64,000 nucleotides of DNA from Arthrobacter sp. NicSoilB4. GTDB taxonomy: Bacteria > Actinomycetota > Actinomycetes > Actinomycetales > Micrococcaceae. The stretch lies in NCBI RefSeq assembly GCF_019977335.1, contig NZ_AP024653.1, positions 3,224,001-3,288,000 of the forward strand, written 5' to 3'. The position numbers were made by a program, and so were the translations under genes. The notes below the pieces were generated by a model. The model searched no databases. It was not told the origin of the DNA and was given only the letters and a program-made list of their open reading frames with translations. This document shows, in pieces, positions 24,970-33,174 of the stretch. Position 1 is the stretch's first letter, and every line of letters starts with the position of its first letter.

Positions 24970-25030
24970 CCCATCGATTGCTCCGCAGGTGCCGTTTCGG
25001 GACCCCAAAAGGGCAGTTATGGAGCAATCG
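24970..25030 (-). repeat. Palindromic intergenic repeat, family A, copy 3
   Basis: Inverted relative to copies 1 and 2. On the minus strand it reads CGATTGCTCCATAACTGCCC onward and ends GGAGCAATCGATGGGT. It fills the space between ackA and the GNAT gene and overlaps the last codons of ackA, providing the TAA stop (25017-25019). Confidence 0.8.
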
Positions 25031-26186
25031 ACGCCCGGCTGACGACGGCGGCCGTCGCCTCGGCGATCGCCTGCTCCTCGTCCGTGGGCACCACGAGCAC
25101 CGGGATGGCCGAGGACGGCGACGAAATCACCCGGGGCTCCCTGGACCGCTCACGGTTCAGGCGGTCGTCGAGCTGCACGCCCAGGGCGCCCAGCCGTTCC
25201 ACCACGAGGGTCCGGAACTGGTGCGAGTTCTCCCCGATCCCGGCCGTGAAGACCAGCGCCTTTGCCCCGCCGACAGCGACGTGGTAGCCGCCGATGTACT
25301 TCGCGAGCCGGTAAGAGGCGACGGCGAGCGCCATGGCCGACTTGGCGTCTCCGGCTTCCGCGGCCTCCACCACCGAGCGCATGTCGTTGTTGCCCGCCAG
25401 GCCTTTGAGACCGGACTGGCGGTTGAGCATGGAGTCCAGGTCCTCCGGGGACCAGCCGGCCCGGCCGAGGAAGACCAGGATGGACGGGTCCAGGTCGCCG
25501 GAACGGGTTCCCATCACGAGGCCTTCCAGCGGGGTGAAACCCATGGACGTGTCGACGGAGTGGCCGCCGCGGATCGCCGTGACCGAGGCCCCGTTGCCGA
25601 GGTGCGCGATGACGGCGTCGAACTCGTCCCCCGGGATATCCAGCAGCGCCGCGGCCCGGTGCGCGACGTATTCGTGCGACGTGCCGTGGAAGCCGTAGCG
25701 GCGGATCCCGTGGTTGGTGTAGAGCTCGTCCGGCACCGCGTAGCGCCAGGCGTGCTCCGGCAGGGTCCGGTGGAAGGCGGTGTCGAACACGGCGACCTGC
25801 GGCATGTCCGGCCACTTCTTCGAGATCGCGCGGATGCCCAGCACGTTCGCCGGGTTGTGGAGGGGCGCCAGCGGGTTGAGCCGCTCGATGGCGCGGGTGA
25901 TCTCGTTGTCGACCAGGACGGGCTCGGCGAAGCGCTCCCCGCCGTGCACCACCCGGTGCCCGACGGCGTCGAGCACCCGGTCGCCCAGCGCGGCGTGGAT
26001 CTCCGCGTCCACCAGTTCCAGCGCCTCCGCGTGGTCGCGGGGGCCCTCAATCTGGCCGTCACCCTCGCCGCCGCTGCCCATTCCGATCTTCTCGACGAGT
26101 CCCTCCGCGAGCACGCTGCCGGCTTCGACGTCGCGGACCTGGTACTTCAGTGAGGACGAGCCTGAGTTGATGACGAGGACGAGCAC
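25017..26186 (-). CDS. ackA: Acetate kinase
   Basis: Converts acetyl-phosphate and ADP to acetate and ATP (or the reverse). The 389-residue protein has the start VLVINSGSSSLKYQ, the signatures YGFHGTSHEYVAHRAA and the ATP-binding end VFTAGIGENSHQFRTLVVER, as in the ASKHA kinase fold. GTG 26186 is preceded by a perfect AGGAGG four bases away; the frame upstream of it is not coding. The last residues SIAP and the stop are encoded by repeat family A copy 3, so the C-terminus may have been reset by that element. pta lies upstream on the same strand but an oppositely oriented gene separates them. Confidence 0.95.
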   Translation of the reverse strand: MLVLVINSGSSSLKYQVRDVEAGSVLAEGLVEKIGMGSGGEGDGQIEGPRDHAEALELVDAEIHAALGDRVLDAVGHRVVHGGERFAEPVLVDNEITRAIERLNPLAPLHNPANVLGIRAISKKWPDMPQVAVFDTAFHRTLPEHAWRYAVPDELYTNHGIRRYGFHGTSHEYVAHRAAALLDIPGDEFDAVIAHLGNGASVTAIRGGHSVDTSMGFTPLEGLVMGTRSGDLDPSILVFLGRAGWSPEDLDSMLNRQSGLKGLAGNNDMRSVVEAAEAGDAKSAMALAVASYRLAKYIGGYHVAVGGAKALVFTAGIGENSHQFRTLVVERLGALGVQLDDRLNRERSREPRVISSPSSAIPVLVVPTDEEQAIAEATAAVVSRASIAP

Positions 26187-26309
26187 TGGGCCTCCTAAGC
26201 CTTGGCTGCAGCGGTGGTCGGTGGAAGTTCGATCGTATCGCCATTGCATCGGGCGCGCCGGGCGCCTAGAGTCGGCGGACCTACTGGTCACCGCACGGAG
26301 GGCTTTTTC

Positions 26310-26558
26310 ATGACTGACAGCACCAGCGAGCCGGAAAGCAGCGCGCCGGACACCGGATCCAAGAAAGCCGACCCCACCGGCGTCGAGGGCGCGAACCCGG
26401 CTTTGGACGACACCGGGAACCTCAAGGCCGCCGAGACCGGAGAAGCGCCCGAGCCGCCCGAGAACGTGGAGGACCTGGACCTCACGCCCGCGGGCCTGTC
26501 CGACGAGCCGGCCAAGGAGGAAGACCCCGACAATCCGGCCCAGCCGGAAAACAGCTGA
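26310..26558 (+). CDS. Small acidic hypothetical protein
   Basis: An 82-residue, very acidic, Pro/Glu/Asp-rich protein with no predicted fold (EAPEPPENVEDLDLTPAGLS). ATG 26310 has CGGAGGG at a good distance, which supports translation. It is oriented against ackA and pta and lies between them; its promoter would share the 123 bases before ackA. No family is recognised; the composition suggests an intrinsically disordered protein. Confidence 0.6.
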   Translation: MTDSTSEPESSAPDTGSKKADPTGVEGANPALDDTGNLKAAETGEAPEPPENVEDLDLTPAGLSDEPAKEEDPDNPAQPENS

Positions 26559-26574
26559 CGGAAAACAGCTGACG
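26547..26574 (+). repeat. Tandem 14-bp duplication over a stop codon
   Basis: GAAAACAGCTGACG occurs twice in direct succession, the first copy holding the TGA stop of the small acidic gene. This looks like a recent slippage duplication. Confidence 0.8.
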
Positions 26575-26590
26575 GAGATCAGTCCCCCGG

Positions 26591-28702
26591 CTACGCGCGC
26601 GCGGCCGACGCTGCCGGTTCGACGCCGGTCCCCGTGGACTGGGCCTGGATGGCGGTGATGGCCACCGTGTTCACGATGTCCTCCACGGTGCAGCCGCGGG
26701 AGAGGTCGTTGACCGGCTTGCGCAGGCCCTGCAGCACGGGCCCGACGGCGACCGCCCCGGAGGACTGCTGGACCGCCTTGTAGGTGTTGTTGCCGGTGTT
26801 CAGGTCCGGGAAGATGAAGACGGTCGCCTGTCCGGCCACGGATGAGCCCGGCATCTTCGACTCGGCGATGGCCGCGTCGACGGCGGCGTCGTACTGGATG
26901 GGCCCTTCGACGGCGAGGTCCGGGCGGCGTTCGCGCACGAGTTCGGTGGCCTGCCGGACTTTGTCCACTGCCTCGCCGCTTCCGGACCCTCCGGTGGAGT
27001 AGGACAGCATGGCGACCCGCGGCTCCACGCCGAACTGCGTGGCGGTCTCGGCCGACGCCAGCGCGATGTCCCCCAGCTGCTCGGCGTTCGGGTCCGGGTT
27101 GACCGCGCAGTCGCCGTAAACCAGCACGCGGTCCGGCATCAGCATCAGGAACACCGAGGAGACGATCTTCACGCCGTCGCGGGTTTTGACGAACTCCAGC
27201 GCCGGGCGGATGGTGTGAGCTGTGGTGTGCGCGGCGCCGGACACCATGCCGTCCACCACTCCCAGCTGGACCATCATGGTGCCGAAGTAACTGCCGTCCA
27301 GCATGACTTCCAGGGCACGGGCCAGGTCGACGCCCTTGTGTGCGCGCAGTTCCGCGTACTTTTCGGCGAACTGCTGGCGAAGTTCGGACGTGGCGGGGTC
27401 CACGATGGCGATGCCGGAGATGTCGACGCCCTGGGTGGACGCCAGCTCCCGGACTTCCGATTCATTGCCCAGGATGGTGAGGTCGCAGACGTCCCGGCGG
27501 TGCAGGATCTCCGCGGCGCGCAGGATCCGCACGTCGTTCCCCTCGGGAAGCACGATGTGCCGGCGCTGCAGCCGCGCACGCTCGACCAGGTCGTGCAGGA
27601 ACCGCAGCGGCGTCATCCGCTCCAGGCGCGGAAGGTGCAGGCGTTCCACGAGCTCCGCCTCGTCCACGCGCCTGGCCCACAGCCCCACGGCCGAGGCCAC
27701 CTTGCGGCGGTGCCCGGACCAGATTTCGCTGCGGACCTCGGAGACCCGCTTCGCGGTGGTGTAGGTATCGTCCGGGCCGGCGAACACGGGAAACGGAGCC
27801 TGCGCCAGCAACGAGTAAATGTTGGGGTCCGGGGCCAGGCCGCCGGTGAGGATCAGCGCTGACGGCACGGGGAATTCCGGCGAGAACGACGAAGCCAGGC
27901 ACGCGACCATCACGTCGGCGCGGTCACCCGGGACGATCACCAGCGCGCCGTCGTCGAGCACATGGAGGAAGTTGGCCACGTTCATGGCCGCGACCTTGAT
28001 GGAGCGGACGTCGCGTTCCATGTCCTGGCGGCCGGCCACCTGGCGGATCCCCAGCGCCGCGGCCACCTCGCCGGTGGTGGGCCGGGCAATGTCCTCGAGT
28101 TCCGGGAAGACATACACGGGCCGGCCGGACGCGCCGGGCTTCACGGCAGCGACAATCCCGTCCACGTCCTCCGGGTCGGCGCGGTTCACCATGATGGCCA
28201 GCAGGCTGCAGCGTTCCGCCGCCAGTTCCTTCCGGGCAACCTCGACGGCGTCAGCGGCCTCTTCGACGGTGCGCCCCTTGGCGCCCACCACGGCCACGAC
28301 GGAGGCGGCGAGATTGTTCGCGAGGCGTGCGTTGAGGTCGAATTCGACGGCGGCGTCCTGGCCGGTGAGGTCGGTGCCCTCCACGATCACCACATCGCAG
28401 TGGCGTGACATTTCGGCGAAAATCTCCACGCACCGGGCGTCGATCTCCGCCCGGTTCCCCTCGGCGAGGAGCGACCGGACTTCGGCGAAGGTCAGGCCGC
28501 CGCGGCAGCGTTCGTCGTCGAGGTCGAAGCGGGCCTTCATCAGGGCCACCATGGGGTCCGAGGCGGCGTCGGAGCCGTGGACCACTGGTTTGAAGAAACC
28601 GATGCGGTCCGCATGCCGGTGCAGCGTGTCGGCAAGCCCCAGCGCTATGAGCGACTTGCCGGATCCCGGAGTGGTCGCACTAACGTAGATACCTTTGGCC
28701 AT
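26591..28702 (-). CDS. pta: Phosphate acetyltransferase, long form
   Basis: Interconverts acetyl-CoA and acetyl-phosphate. This is the 703-residue long form: an N-terminal P-loop dethiobiotin-synthetase-like domain (YVSATTPGSGKSLIALGLAD), a central DRTGG domain (about residues 215-330) and the C-terminal catalytic PTA_PTB domain with VLPEGNDVRILRAAEIL, MVSGAAHTTAHTIRPALEFV and MLSYSTGGSGSGEAVDKVR. With AckA it links acetyl-CoA from phenylacetate and other catabolism to acetate and ATP. Start ATG 28702; its upstream region abuts the PaaR site of the divergent paaI gene, about 170 bases away. Confidence 0.95.
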   Translation of the reverse strand: MAKGIYVSATTPGSGKSLIALGLADTLHRHADRIGFFKPVVHGSDAASDPMVALMKARFDLDDERCRGGLTFAEVRSLLAEGNRAEIDARCVEIFAEMSRHCDVVIVEGTDLTGQDAAVEFDLNARLANNLAASVVAVVGAKGRTVEEAADAVEVARKELAAERCSLLAIMVNRADPEDVDGIVAAVKPGASGRPVYVFPELEDIARPTTGEVAAALGIRQVAGRQDMERDVRSIKVAAMNVANFLHVLDDGALVIVPGDRADVMVACLASSFSPEFPVPSALILTGGLAPDPNIYSLLAQAPFPVFAGPDDTYTTAKRVSEVRSEIWSGHRRKVASAVGLWARRVDEAELVERLHLPRLERMTPLRFLHDLVERARLQRRHIVLPEGNDVRILRAAEILHRRDVCDLTILGNESEVRELASTQGVDISGIAIVDPATSELRQQFAEKYAELRAHKGVDLARALEVMLDGSYFGTMMVQLGVVDGMVSGAAHTTAHTIRPALEFVKTRDGVKIVSSVFLMLMPDRVLVYGDCAVNPDPNAEQLGDIALASAETATQFGVEPRVAMLSYSTGGSGSGEAVDKVRQATELVRERRPDLAVEGPIQYDAAVDAAIAESKMPGSSVAGQATVFIFPDLNTGNNTYKAVQQSSGAVAVGPVLQGLRKPVNDLSRGCTVEDIVNTVAITAIQAQSTGTGVEPAASAARA

Positions 28703-28868
28703 GGTCCGCCCTTTGCTGTGAAGTGGTGCTGCTTCCCTCCCAGCCTACTTTCTCCCGCCGGGTGCCGGATCCCGGGCCGGATTTCTGTTGTTTTCCGACG
28801 GACAGCGGGCCTCCGCCGACGGCTTCATACGCCCGCCAGCTCTTGACAGAAGGCCCCCAAATGGGATT

Positions 28869-28890
28869 ACCTAATGAACATTCGGTAAAT
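28869..28890 (+). promoter_or_regulatory. PaaR operator upstream of paaI-paaK
   Basis: On the minus strand this site reads ATTTACCGAATGTTCATTAG onward; 11 of 16 fixed PaaR positions match, the weakest of the four sites. It ends 20 bases before the paaI start codon. Confidence 0.6.
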
Positions 28891-28910
28891 AAAGCTGGAG
28901 GCAATGACGC

Positions 28911-29441
28911 ATGGCTGAACTGACGGTTTCCGGTACCACCCACCCCATCCTGAAGGACGATTACGCCTCGGAATGGATGGGCATCGAAGTTGTGGCGCTG
29001 GACGACGGACATGCCACGATCCGCATGGCGCTTCGGCAGGAAATGCTGAACGGCTTCGGCATGGCCCACGGCGGAATGATCTTCGCGTTTGGGGACACCG
29101 CCTTCGCGCTGGCCTGCAACCCGGCCAACCCGGACCCTGCCGCCGAGGGCACCATCACCGTGGCGTCCGGCGTCGATATCAACTTCATCAAGCCGGCGTT
29201 CCGCGGGCAGGTCCTGACCGCCGTCGCCAACCGCCGCGCCAGCACCGGCCGCAGCGGCCTCTACGACATCCAGATCTACGCCGCCGACCCCGGCACCGGA
29301 AATCCGACGGCGGCACCTGCCGGCACGGCGCCCGTCCCCACGGTCCCGGGCGAACTCCCCACCGACAACGCCACCGACGCACCTGCGTGGGAACTCGTCG
29401 CCGAGTTCCGCGGCCGCAGCCGCACCATCTCCAAGAAATAG
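28911..29441 (+). CDS. paaI: Hydroxyphenylacetyl-CoA thioesterase PaaI (hotdog fold)
   Basis: Releases CoA from dead-end phenylacetyl-CoA derivatives. Conserved PaaI features are LNGFGMAHGGMIFAFGDTAF (the HGG-x-x-x-x-x-x-D motif), VDINFIKPAFRGQVLTAVA and GRSGLYDIQIY. A 35-residue Pro/Ala/Thr-rich insertion (GTAPVPTVPGELPTDNATDA) precedes the last beta strand, making it 176 rather than about 140 residues. ATG 28911 follows GGAGG; a four-codon frame (28904-28918) overlaps the start. It is probably the first gene of paaI-paaK-paaR. Confidence 0.92.
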   Translation: MAELTVSGTTHPILKDDYASEWMGIEVVALDDGHATIRMALRQEMLNGFGMAHGGMIFAFGDTAFALACNPANPDPAAEGTITVASGVDINFIKPAFRGQVLTAVANRRASTGRSGLYDIQIYAADPGTGNPTAAPAGTAPVPTVPGELPTDNATDAPAWELVAEFRGRSRTISKK

Positions 29442-29457
29442 AAACAGGGAACCCCAG

Positions 29458-30786
29458 ATGACCCAAGAAACCGTCGCCGCCACCAGTGAAGCTGTCCTGG
29501 ACCGCGAAGAAACCATCTCCCGCGACGAGCTCGAGGCCTTGCAGCTCAGCCGCCTGCAGCACACCGTGGCCTACGCCTACGACCGTGTTCCCCTGTACAA
29601 GCGCAAGTTCGACGAGGCCGGCGTCCACCCGACGGACCTCCGCGAGCTCTCCGACCTGGGCAAGTTCCCCTTCACCACCAAGGAAGACCTCCGGCTGGAG
29701 TACCCCTTCGGGATGTTCGCCGTGCCGCAGCACGAGGTGGCCCGCATCCACGCAAGCTCCGGCACCACGGGCCGCGCCACCGTGGTCGGCTACACCAAAA
29801 AGGACCTCGCCGACTGGGCCAAGCTTGTGGCCCGCTCGCTGCGCGCCTCCGGCGTCCGCCCGGGCATGAAGGTCCACAACGCCTACGGCTACGGCCTGTT
29901 CACCGGCGGGATGGGCGCCCACGCCGGCGCCGAGGCCCTCGGCTGCACGGTCATCCCGATCTCGGGAGGCCAGACCGAACGCCAGATCACGCTCATCCAG
30001 GACTTCAAGCCCGACGCCATCCTGGCCACGCCGACCTACCTGCTGACCATCGCCGACGCCATGATGAAGCAGGGCATCGACCCGGCCTCCACCTCGCTCA
30101 AGTACGCCGTGCTGGGTGCCGAGCCGTGGACCGAGGAAATGCGCCACGAACTCGAGACGACCATGAACATCAAGGCCTGTGACATCTACGGGCTCTCCGA
30201 GGTCATGGGACCGGGCGTCGCCGGCGAAGCCGTGGAAACCCAGGACGGCAGCCACATCTGGGAAGACCACTTCCGCCCCGAAATCATCGACGCCTTCGAT
30301 CCCTCAGTGGTCCTGGGCGACGGCGAGCACGGCGAACTGGTCTTCACCTCACTCACCAAAGAGGCCCTGCCGATCATCCGGTACCGCACCAAGGACCTCA
30401 CCCGGCTGCTGCCCGGCACGGCCCGCCCCGCGCACCGCCGCATGGGCCGCATCACCGGCCGCAGCGATGACATGATCATCCTGCGCGGCGTGAACCTCTT
30501 CCCCTCCCAGATCGAGGAGATCGCGCTGCGCATCCCCGAGCTGAGCCCGCACTTCCAGCTCGAACTCACCCGCCCCGAGGGTCAGCGCATGGACCAGCTG
30601 ACCGTCAAGATCGAACGCCGCGAGTCCGTCTCGGTCGAGGGCGTCGCCTCCGCGGCGAAGGTCCTGCAGCAGCAGATCAAGATCCACGTCGGTTCCTCCT
30701 GCGCCGTCGACGTCGTCGAACCCGGCTCCCTCGAGCGGTCCAACGGCAAGCTCCGCCGGATCTACGACATGCGCCCCAAGGCCTGA
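29458..30786 (+). CDS. paaK: Phenylacetate-CoA ligase
   Basis: Commits phenylacetate to the pathway: phenylacetate + ATP + CoA gives phenylacetyl-CoA, which is also the inducer that releases PaaR. The 442-residue adenylate-forming enzyme has the P-loop ARIHASSGTTGRATVVGYTK, CDIYGLSEVMGPGVAGEAVE, the RYRTKDLTRLLPGTA hinge region and the C-terminal RITGRSDDMIILRGVNLFPS. It starts 16 bases after paaI. Confidence 0.95.
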   Translation: MTQETVAATSEAVLDREETISRDELEALQLSRLQHTVAYAYDRVPLYKRKFDEAGVHPTDLRELSDLGKFPFTTKEDLRLEYPFGMFAVPQHEVARIHASSGTTGRATVVGYTKKDLADWAKLVARSLRASGVRPGMKVHNAYGYGLFTGGMGAHAGAEALGCTVIPISGGQTERQITLIQDFKPDAILATPTYLLTIADAMMKQGIDPASTSLKYAVLGAEPWTEEMRHELETTMNIKACDIYGLSEVMGPGVAGEAVETQDGSHIWEDHFRPEIIDAFDPSVVLGDGEHGELVFTSLTKEALPIIRYRTKDLTRLLPGTARPAHRRMGRITGRSDDMIILRGVNLFPSQIEEIALRIPELSPHFQLELTRPEGQRMDQLTVKIERRESVSVEGVASAAKVLQQQIKIHVGSSCAVDVVEPGSLERSNGKLRRIYDMRPKA

Positions 30787-30798
30787 CCAATCCTGTCC

Positions 30799-30836
30799 AG
30801 CCCGCCGGCCGGCCCGCCAGGGCCGCCCGGCGGGCT
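30799..30836 (+). terminator. Hairpin between paaK and paaR
   Basis: A perfect 10-bp stem (30799-30808 with 30827-30836, AGCCCGCCGG/CCGGCGGGCT) with an 18-base loop. There is no T-run. It may end or attenuate the paaIK transcript before paaR. Confidence 0.4.
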
Positions 30837-30869
30837 GACCGATCTCCTGATCGTGAGAAACTAGCGACT

Positions 30870-31475
30870 ATGCCCACAACAGCAACAACCACGAAACGCG
30901 GCCGGCCCGGTTATGACCAGCAGTCGGTGCTTGTGATCGCTGTTGACGTTTTCAACCGCCATGGCTACGACGCCACGTCCATGGGCATCCTGGCCGAGAA
31001 CCTGGGCATCTCCAAGTCAGCCATTTACCACCACGTGCCGTCCAAGGGCGACCTCCTGAAACTCGCACTGGACCACGCCCTGGGCGGCCTCGAGGCCATC
31101 CTGGACCAGCCGCAGGCCCAGACCGGCACGGCCGAAGCCCGGCTGGAGTTCGTCCTCCGCCAGACCATCTCGGTGCTGGTGGAGCGGCTTCCGTTCGTCA
31201 CCCTCCTGCTGCGCCTGCGGGGCAACACCGAGATCGAACGCGACGCGATGGAACGCCGGCGCACCTTCGACCACAAGGTGGCGGCCCTGATTTCCGCCGC
31301 CCGCGACGAGGGATCGCTCCGGCAGGACATCGACCCCCGCACCGTCACCCGGCTGCTCTTCGGCACCATCAACTCCATCGTCGAGTGGTACAAACCCGGC
31401 GGCTCCCTGTCCCCCGAGAAATTGGCCGACGACGTCATCACCATGGCCTTCCACGGCCTCCACGTCCCGCAGTAG
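30870..31475 (+). CDS. paaR: TetR-family repressor, likely PaaR
   Basis: A 201-residue TetR protein: an N-terminal helix-turn-helix (VFNRHGYDATSMGILAENLG, then ISKSAIYHHVPSKGDLLKLA) and a C-terminal domain of the TetR_C_33/PaaR type (RQTISVLVERLPFVTLLLRL, TRLLFGTINSIVEWYKPGG). Its position directly after paaK and four PaaR-consensus sites before paa genes argue that it is the phenylacetyl-CoA-responsive repressor of the pathway. The 83 bases before it hold no good PaaR site, so autoregulation would run through the paaI promoter. Confidence 0.85.
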   Translation: MPTTATTTKRGRPGYDQQSVLVIAVDVFNRHGYDATSMGILAENLGISKSAIYHHVPSKGDLLKLALDHALGGLEAILDQPQAQTGTAEARLEFVLRQTISVLVERLPFVTLLLRLRGNTEIERDAMERRRTFDHKVAALISAARDEGSLRQDIDPRTVTRLLFGTINSIVEWYKPGGSLSPEKLADDVITMAFHGLHVPQ

Positions 31476-31526
31476 TCCGCCCCGGCCACGGGTTCCATTG
31501 ACGGGCCAAGGCGCCGGGGCCACGCT

Positions 31527-32441
31527 GTGAGGATGGCCACCAGACTATCCACGGTGCTCATGGGCACCTTCCTCCAGCTGCGGTACGAACCAACGCCCAA
31601 GCGGATCCGCGCGAGCCTCGACGGTGCCGCCGTCGTCGATACGCTTCAGGCCTATCTGGTCTGGGAACCGCGGCGGATCACTCCCGTCTATGCGGTGCCG
31701 GAGCAGGAACTCCTGGCCGGGCTCGCCGCACCGGCACTGCCGCCCGCCTTGGTCGAGGAGCATCCCTTCGCCCTCCGCCAAGGCGCGGCCCCGACATCCC
31801 TTGACCCCGGAACTGCGTTTGGCAAGCACACCATCGCAGGCGAGGAACTCGACGTCGTCACGGGAACGGCGGCCGCTCCCCGGGCCGCCTTCCGGACGGA
31901 GGACCCCGATCTGGCGGGCTACGTCATCCTAGAGTTCCCGGCCTTCGATTGGCTCGAGGACGACGAGGAGATCATCGGCCACCCCCGTGATCCGTTCCAC
32001 CGCGTGGACATCCGTGCGTCGTCCGTGGATGTGGAGGTGGCGCTCGACGGCGTGACGCTGGCCAGCACGAACGGCGCGCAGCTGCTTTACGAGACGATGC
32101 TCCCCGTGCGCTACTACATCCCGCCGGCGGACGTGCGGCTGGACCTGCTCGAGGAGAGCCCCAAACGGACGGTCTGCCCCTACAAGGGCCAGGCCAGCTA
32201 CTGGAGCTACCCGGCCTCCGGGCAGGGCAGGAACCTCGCGTGGAGTTATGACCGGCGGTACGTCGACGCCGCCCAGATCCACGGGCTCATCAGTTTCTAC
32301 AACGAGCGGGTGGACCTGACGGTCGACGGCGTGCTCCAGCCCCGGCCGGTGAGCCCGTGGTCCCGCACGGACGGTCCCGGCAGCCCCGGCGGTCCGGGCA
32401 GCCCTGGTCCCGGCAGCTCTGGCGGTCCGGGGGCACTTTGA
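31527..32441 (+). CDS. DUF427 domain protein, tandem domains
   Basis: About 300 residues with two DUF427 copies. The second is clear: HPRDPFHRVDIRASSVDVEV, LLYETMLPVRYYIPPADVRL, then KRTVCPYKGQASYWSY, the conserved cysteine-containing core; the first (residues 20-150) is more diverged. Function is unknown for the family. The last 25 residues are a Gly/Pro/Ser-rich, collagen-like tail. Start may be GTG 31527 or ATG 31533. It follows paaR by 51 bases and could be co-transcribed. Confidence 0.8.
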   Translation: MRMATRLSTVLMGTFLQLRYEPTPKRIRASLDGAAVVDTLQAYLVWEPRRITPVYAVPEQELLAGLAAPALPPALVEEHPFALRQGAAPTSLDPGTAFGKHTIAGEELDVVTGTAAAPRAAFRTEDPDLAGYVILEFPAFDWLEDDEEIIGHPRDPFHRVDIRASSVDVEVALDGVTLASTNGAQLLYETMLPVRYYIPPADVRLDLLEESPKRTVCPYKGQASYWSYPASGQGRNLAWSYDRRYVDAAQIHGLISFYNERVDLTVDGVLQPRPVSPWSRTDGPGSPGGPGSPGPGSSGGPGAL

Positions 32442-32542
32442 GGGCCGCGGCACACGTTTCGCCGGCCGCCACCGGGGTGTCCGTGTCAATGTGCCCCCGC
32501 CCCGTTCCCCGCCCCACCGGCGGAGCGTCCAGGAACACAGAG

Positions 32543-32575
32543 CGGCGCCCCGCTGAGCCGGGACGCCGTGATTTT
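32543..32575 (+). terminator. Candidate terminator between DUF427 and VOC genes
   Basis: CGGCG/CGCCG and CCCG/CGGG arms form an imperfect stem followed by ATTTTG on the plus strand. It lies about 100 bases after the DUF427 gene in a convergent gap. Confidence 0.4.
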
Positions 32576-32594
32576 GTCCGCTGATCGCGTGCGG

Positions 32595-33002
32595 TCAGAG
32601 CTGGTAGTCAGCTATCGAAGTGGTGTTCTCGTGAACGCAGAGGATGTTGTGCTCCGTGTCCATGAACCAGGCGCACTTCTCCGAATCCGTTGTGCAGATG
32701 TGGTTCTCGGTCTTGAGATCCGGCAGGTCGTAGTCCTGGAACTGGACGCCTTTGGACTCCATCTCCTGGACGGTCCGCTCGATTTCGGAGACTTCGAAAC
32801 TCAGGGCCGTGTGCCCGGAGTGCTTTCCGTCCTTGACGGGCATCAGCTGCAGCATGGGGCCGCCCTCGCTGCCGAACATTTCACTTCCGTCGTCTGCCAC
32901 TCCATGGTGCGGGAGCCCCAGGGTGTCGGCATAAAAATGCCGGGCACGTTCTGCATCATCGACGGGCAGGACTGTTGTGGCTTTGTTGAGTACTAGGGTC
33001 AT
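32595..33002 (-). CDS. VOC-family (glyoxalase-like) protein
   Basis: A 135-residue protein with the vicinal-oxygen-chelate fold: TTVLPVDDAERARHFYADTL at the start, GHTALSFEVSEIERTVQEME in the middle and AWFMDTEHNILCVHENTT at the end, where His and Glu metal positions are visible. ATG 33002 has an ideal AGGAGGTGG ribosome site, so earlier in-frame starts are rejected. The substrate is unknown. It follows paaZ on the same strand but a terminator-like hairpin lies between. Confidence 0.85.
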   Translation of the reverse strand: MTLVLNKATTVLPVDDAERARHFYADTLGLPHHGVADDGSEMFGSEGGPMLQLMPVKDGKHSGHTALSFEVSEIERTVQEMESKGVQFQDYDLPDLKTENHICTTDSEKCAWFMDTEHNILCVHENTTSIADYQL

Positions 33003-33106
33003 TTTGCCACCTCCTACGTTGAAAATTTTACGCCGGAGCAGGGCAGAAAGAGCCTGCCGATGCGGCCCCGCCGGCAACGCTCCCGCTCTTCCGGAAGCCA
33101 AACGAC

Positions 33107-33137
33107 GGACGCTCCCCCACAGCGTGAGGGAGCGTCC
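33107..33137 (-). terminator. Hairpin after paaZ
   Basis: A perfect 10-bp stem GGACGCTCCC/GGGAGCGTCC (33107-33116 with 33128-33137), about 40 bases beyond the paaZ stop. The tail on the minus strand is only mildly T-rich (GTCGTTTGG). Confidence 0.5.
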
Positions 33138-33174
33138 GCGTCAGAGCTGCACCAAGCACTGGAGCGTCGGGTGG

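Noticed and set aside
24339..26153. A 604-codon plus-strand frame across the GNAT and ackA genes
   Set aside because: Both minus-strand genes are complete and conserved; the frame shows no fold and crosses an intergenic repeat.
30787..30869. A PaaR operator directly before paaR
   Set aside because: A CTGACCGATC stretch resembles half of the consensus, but the second half-site is missing.
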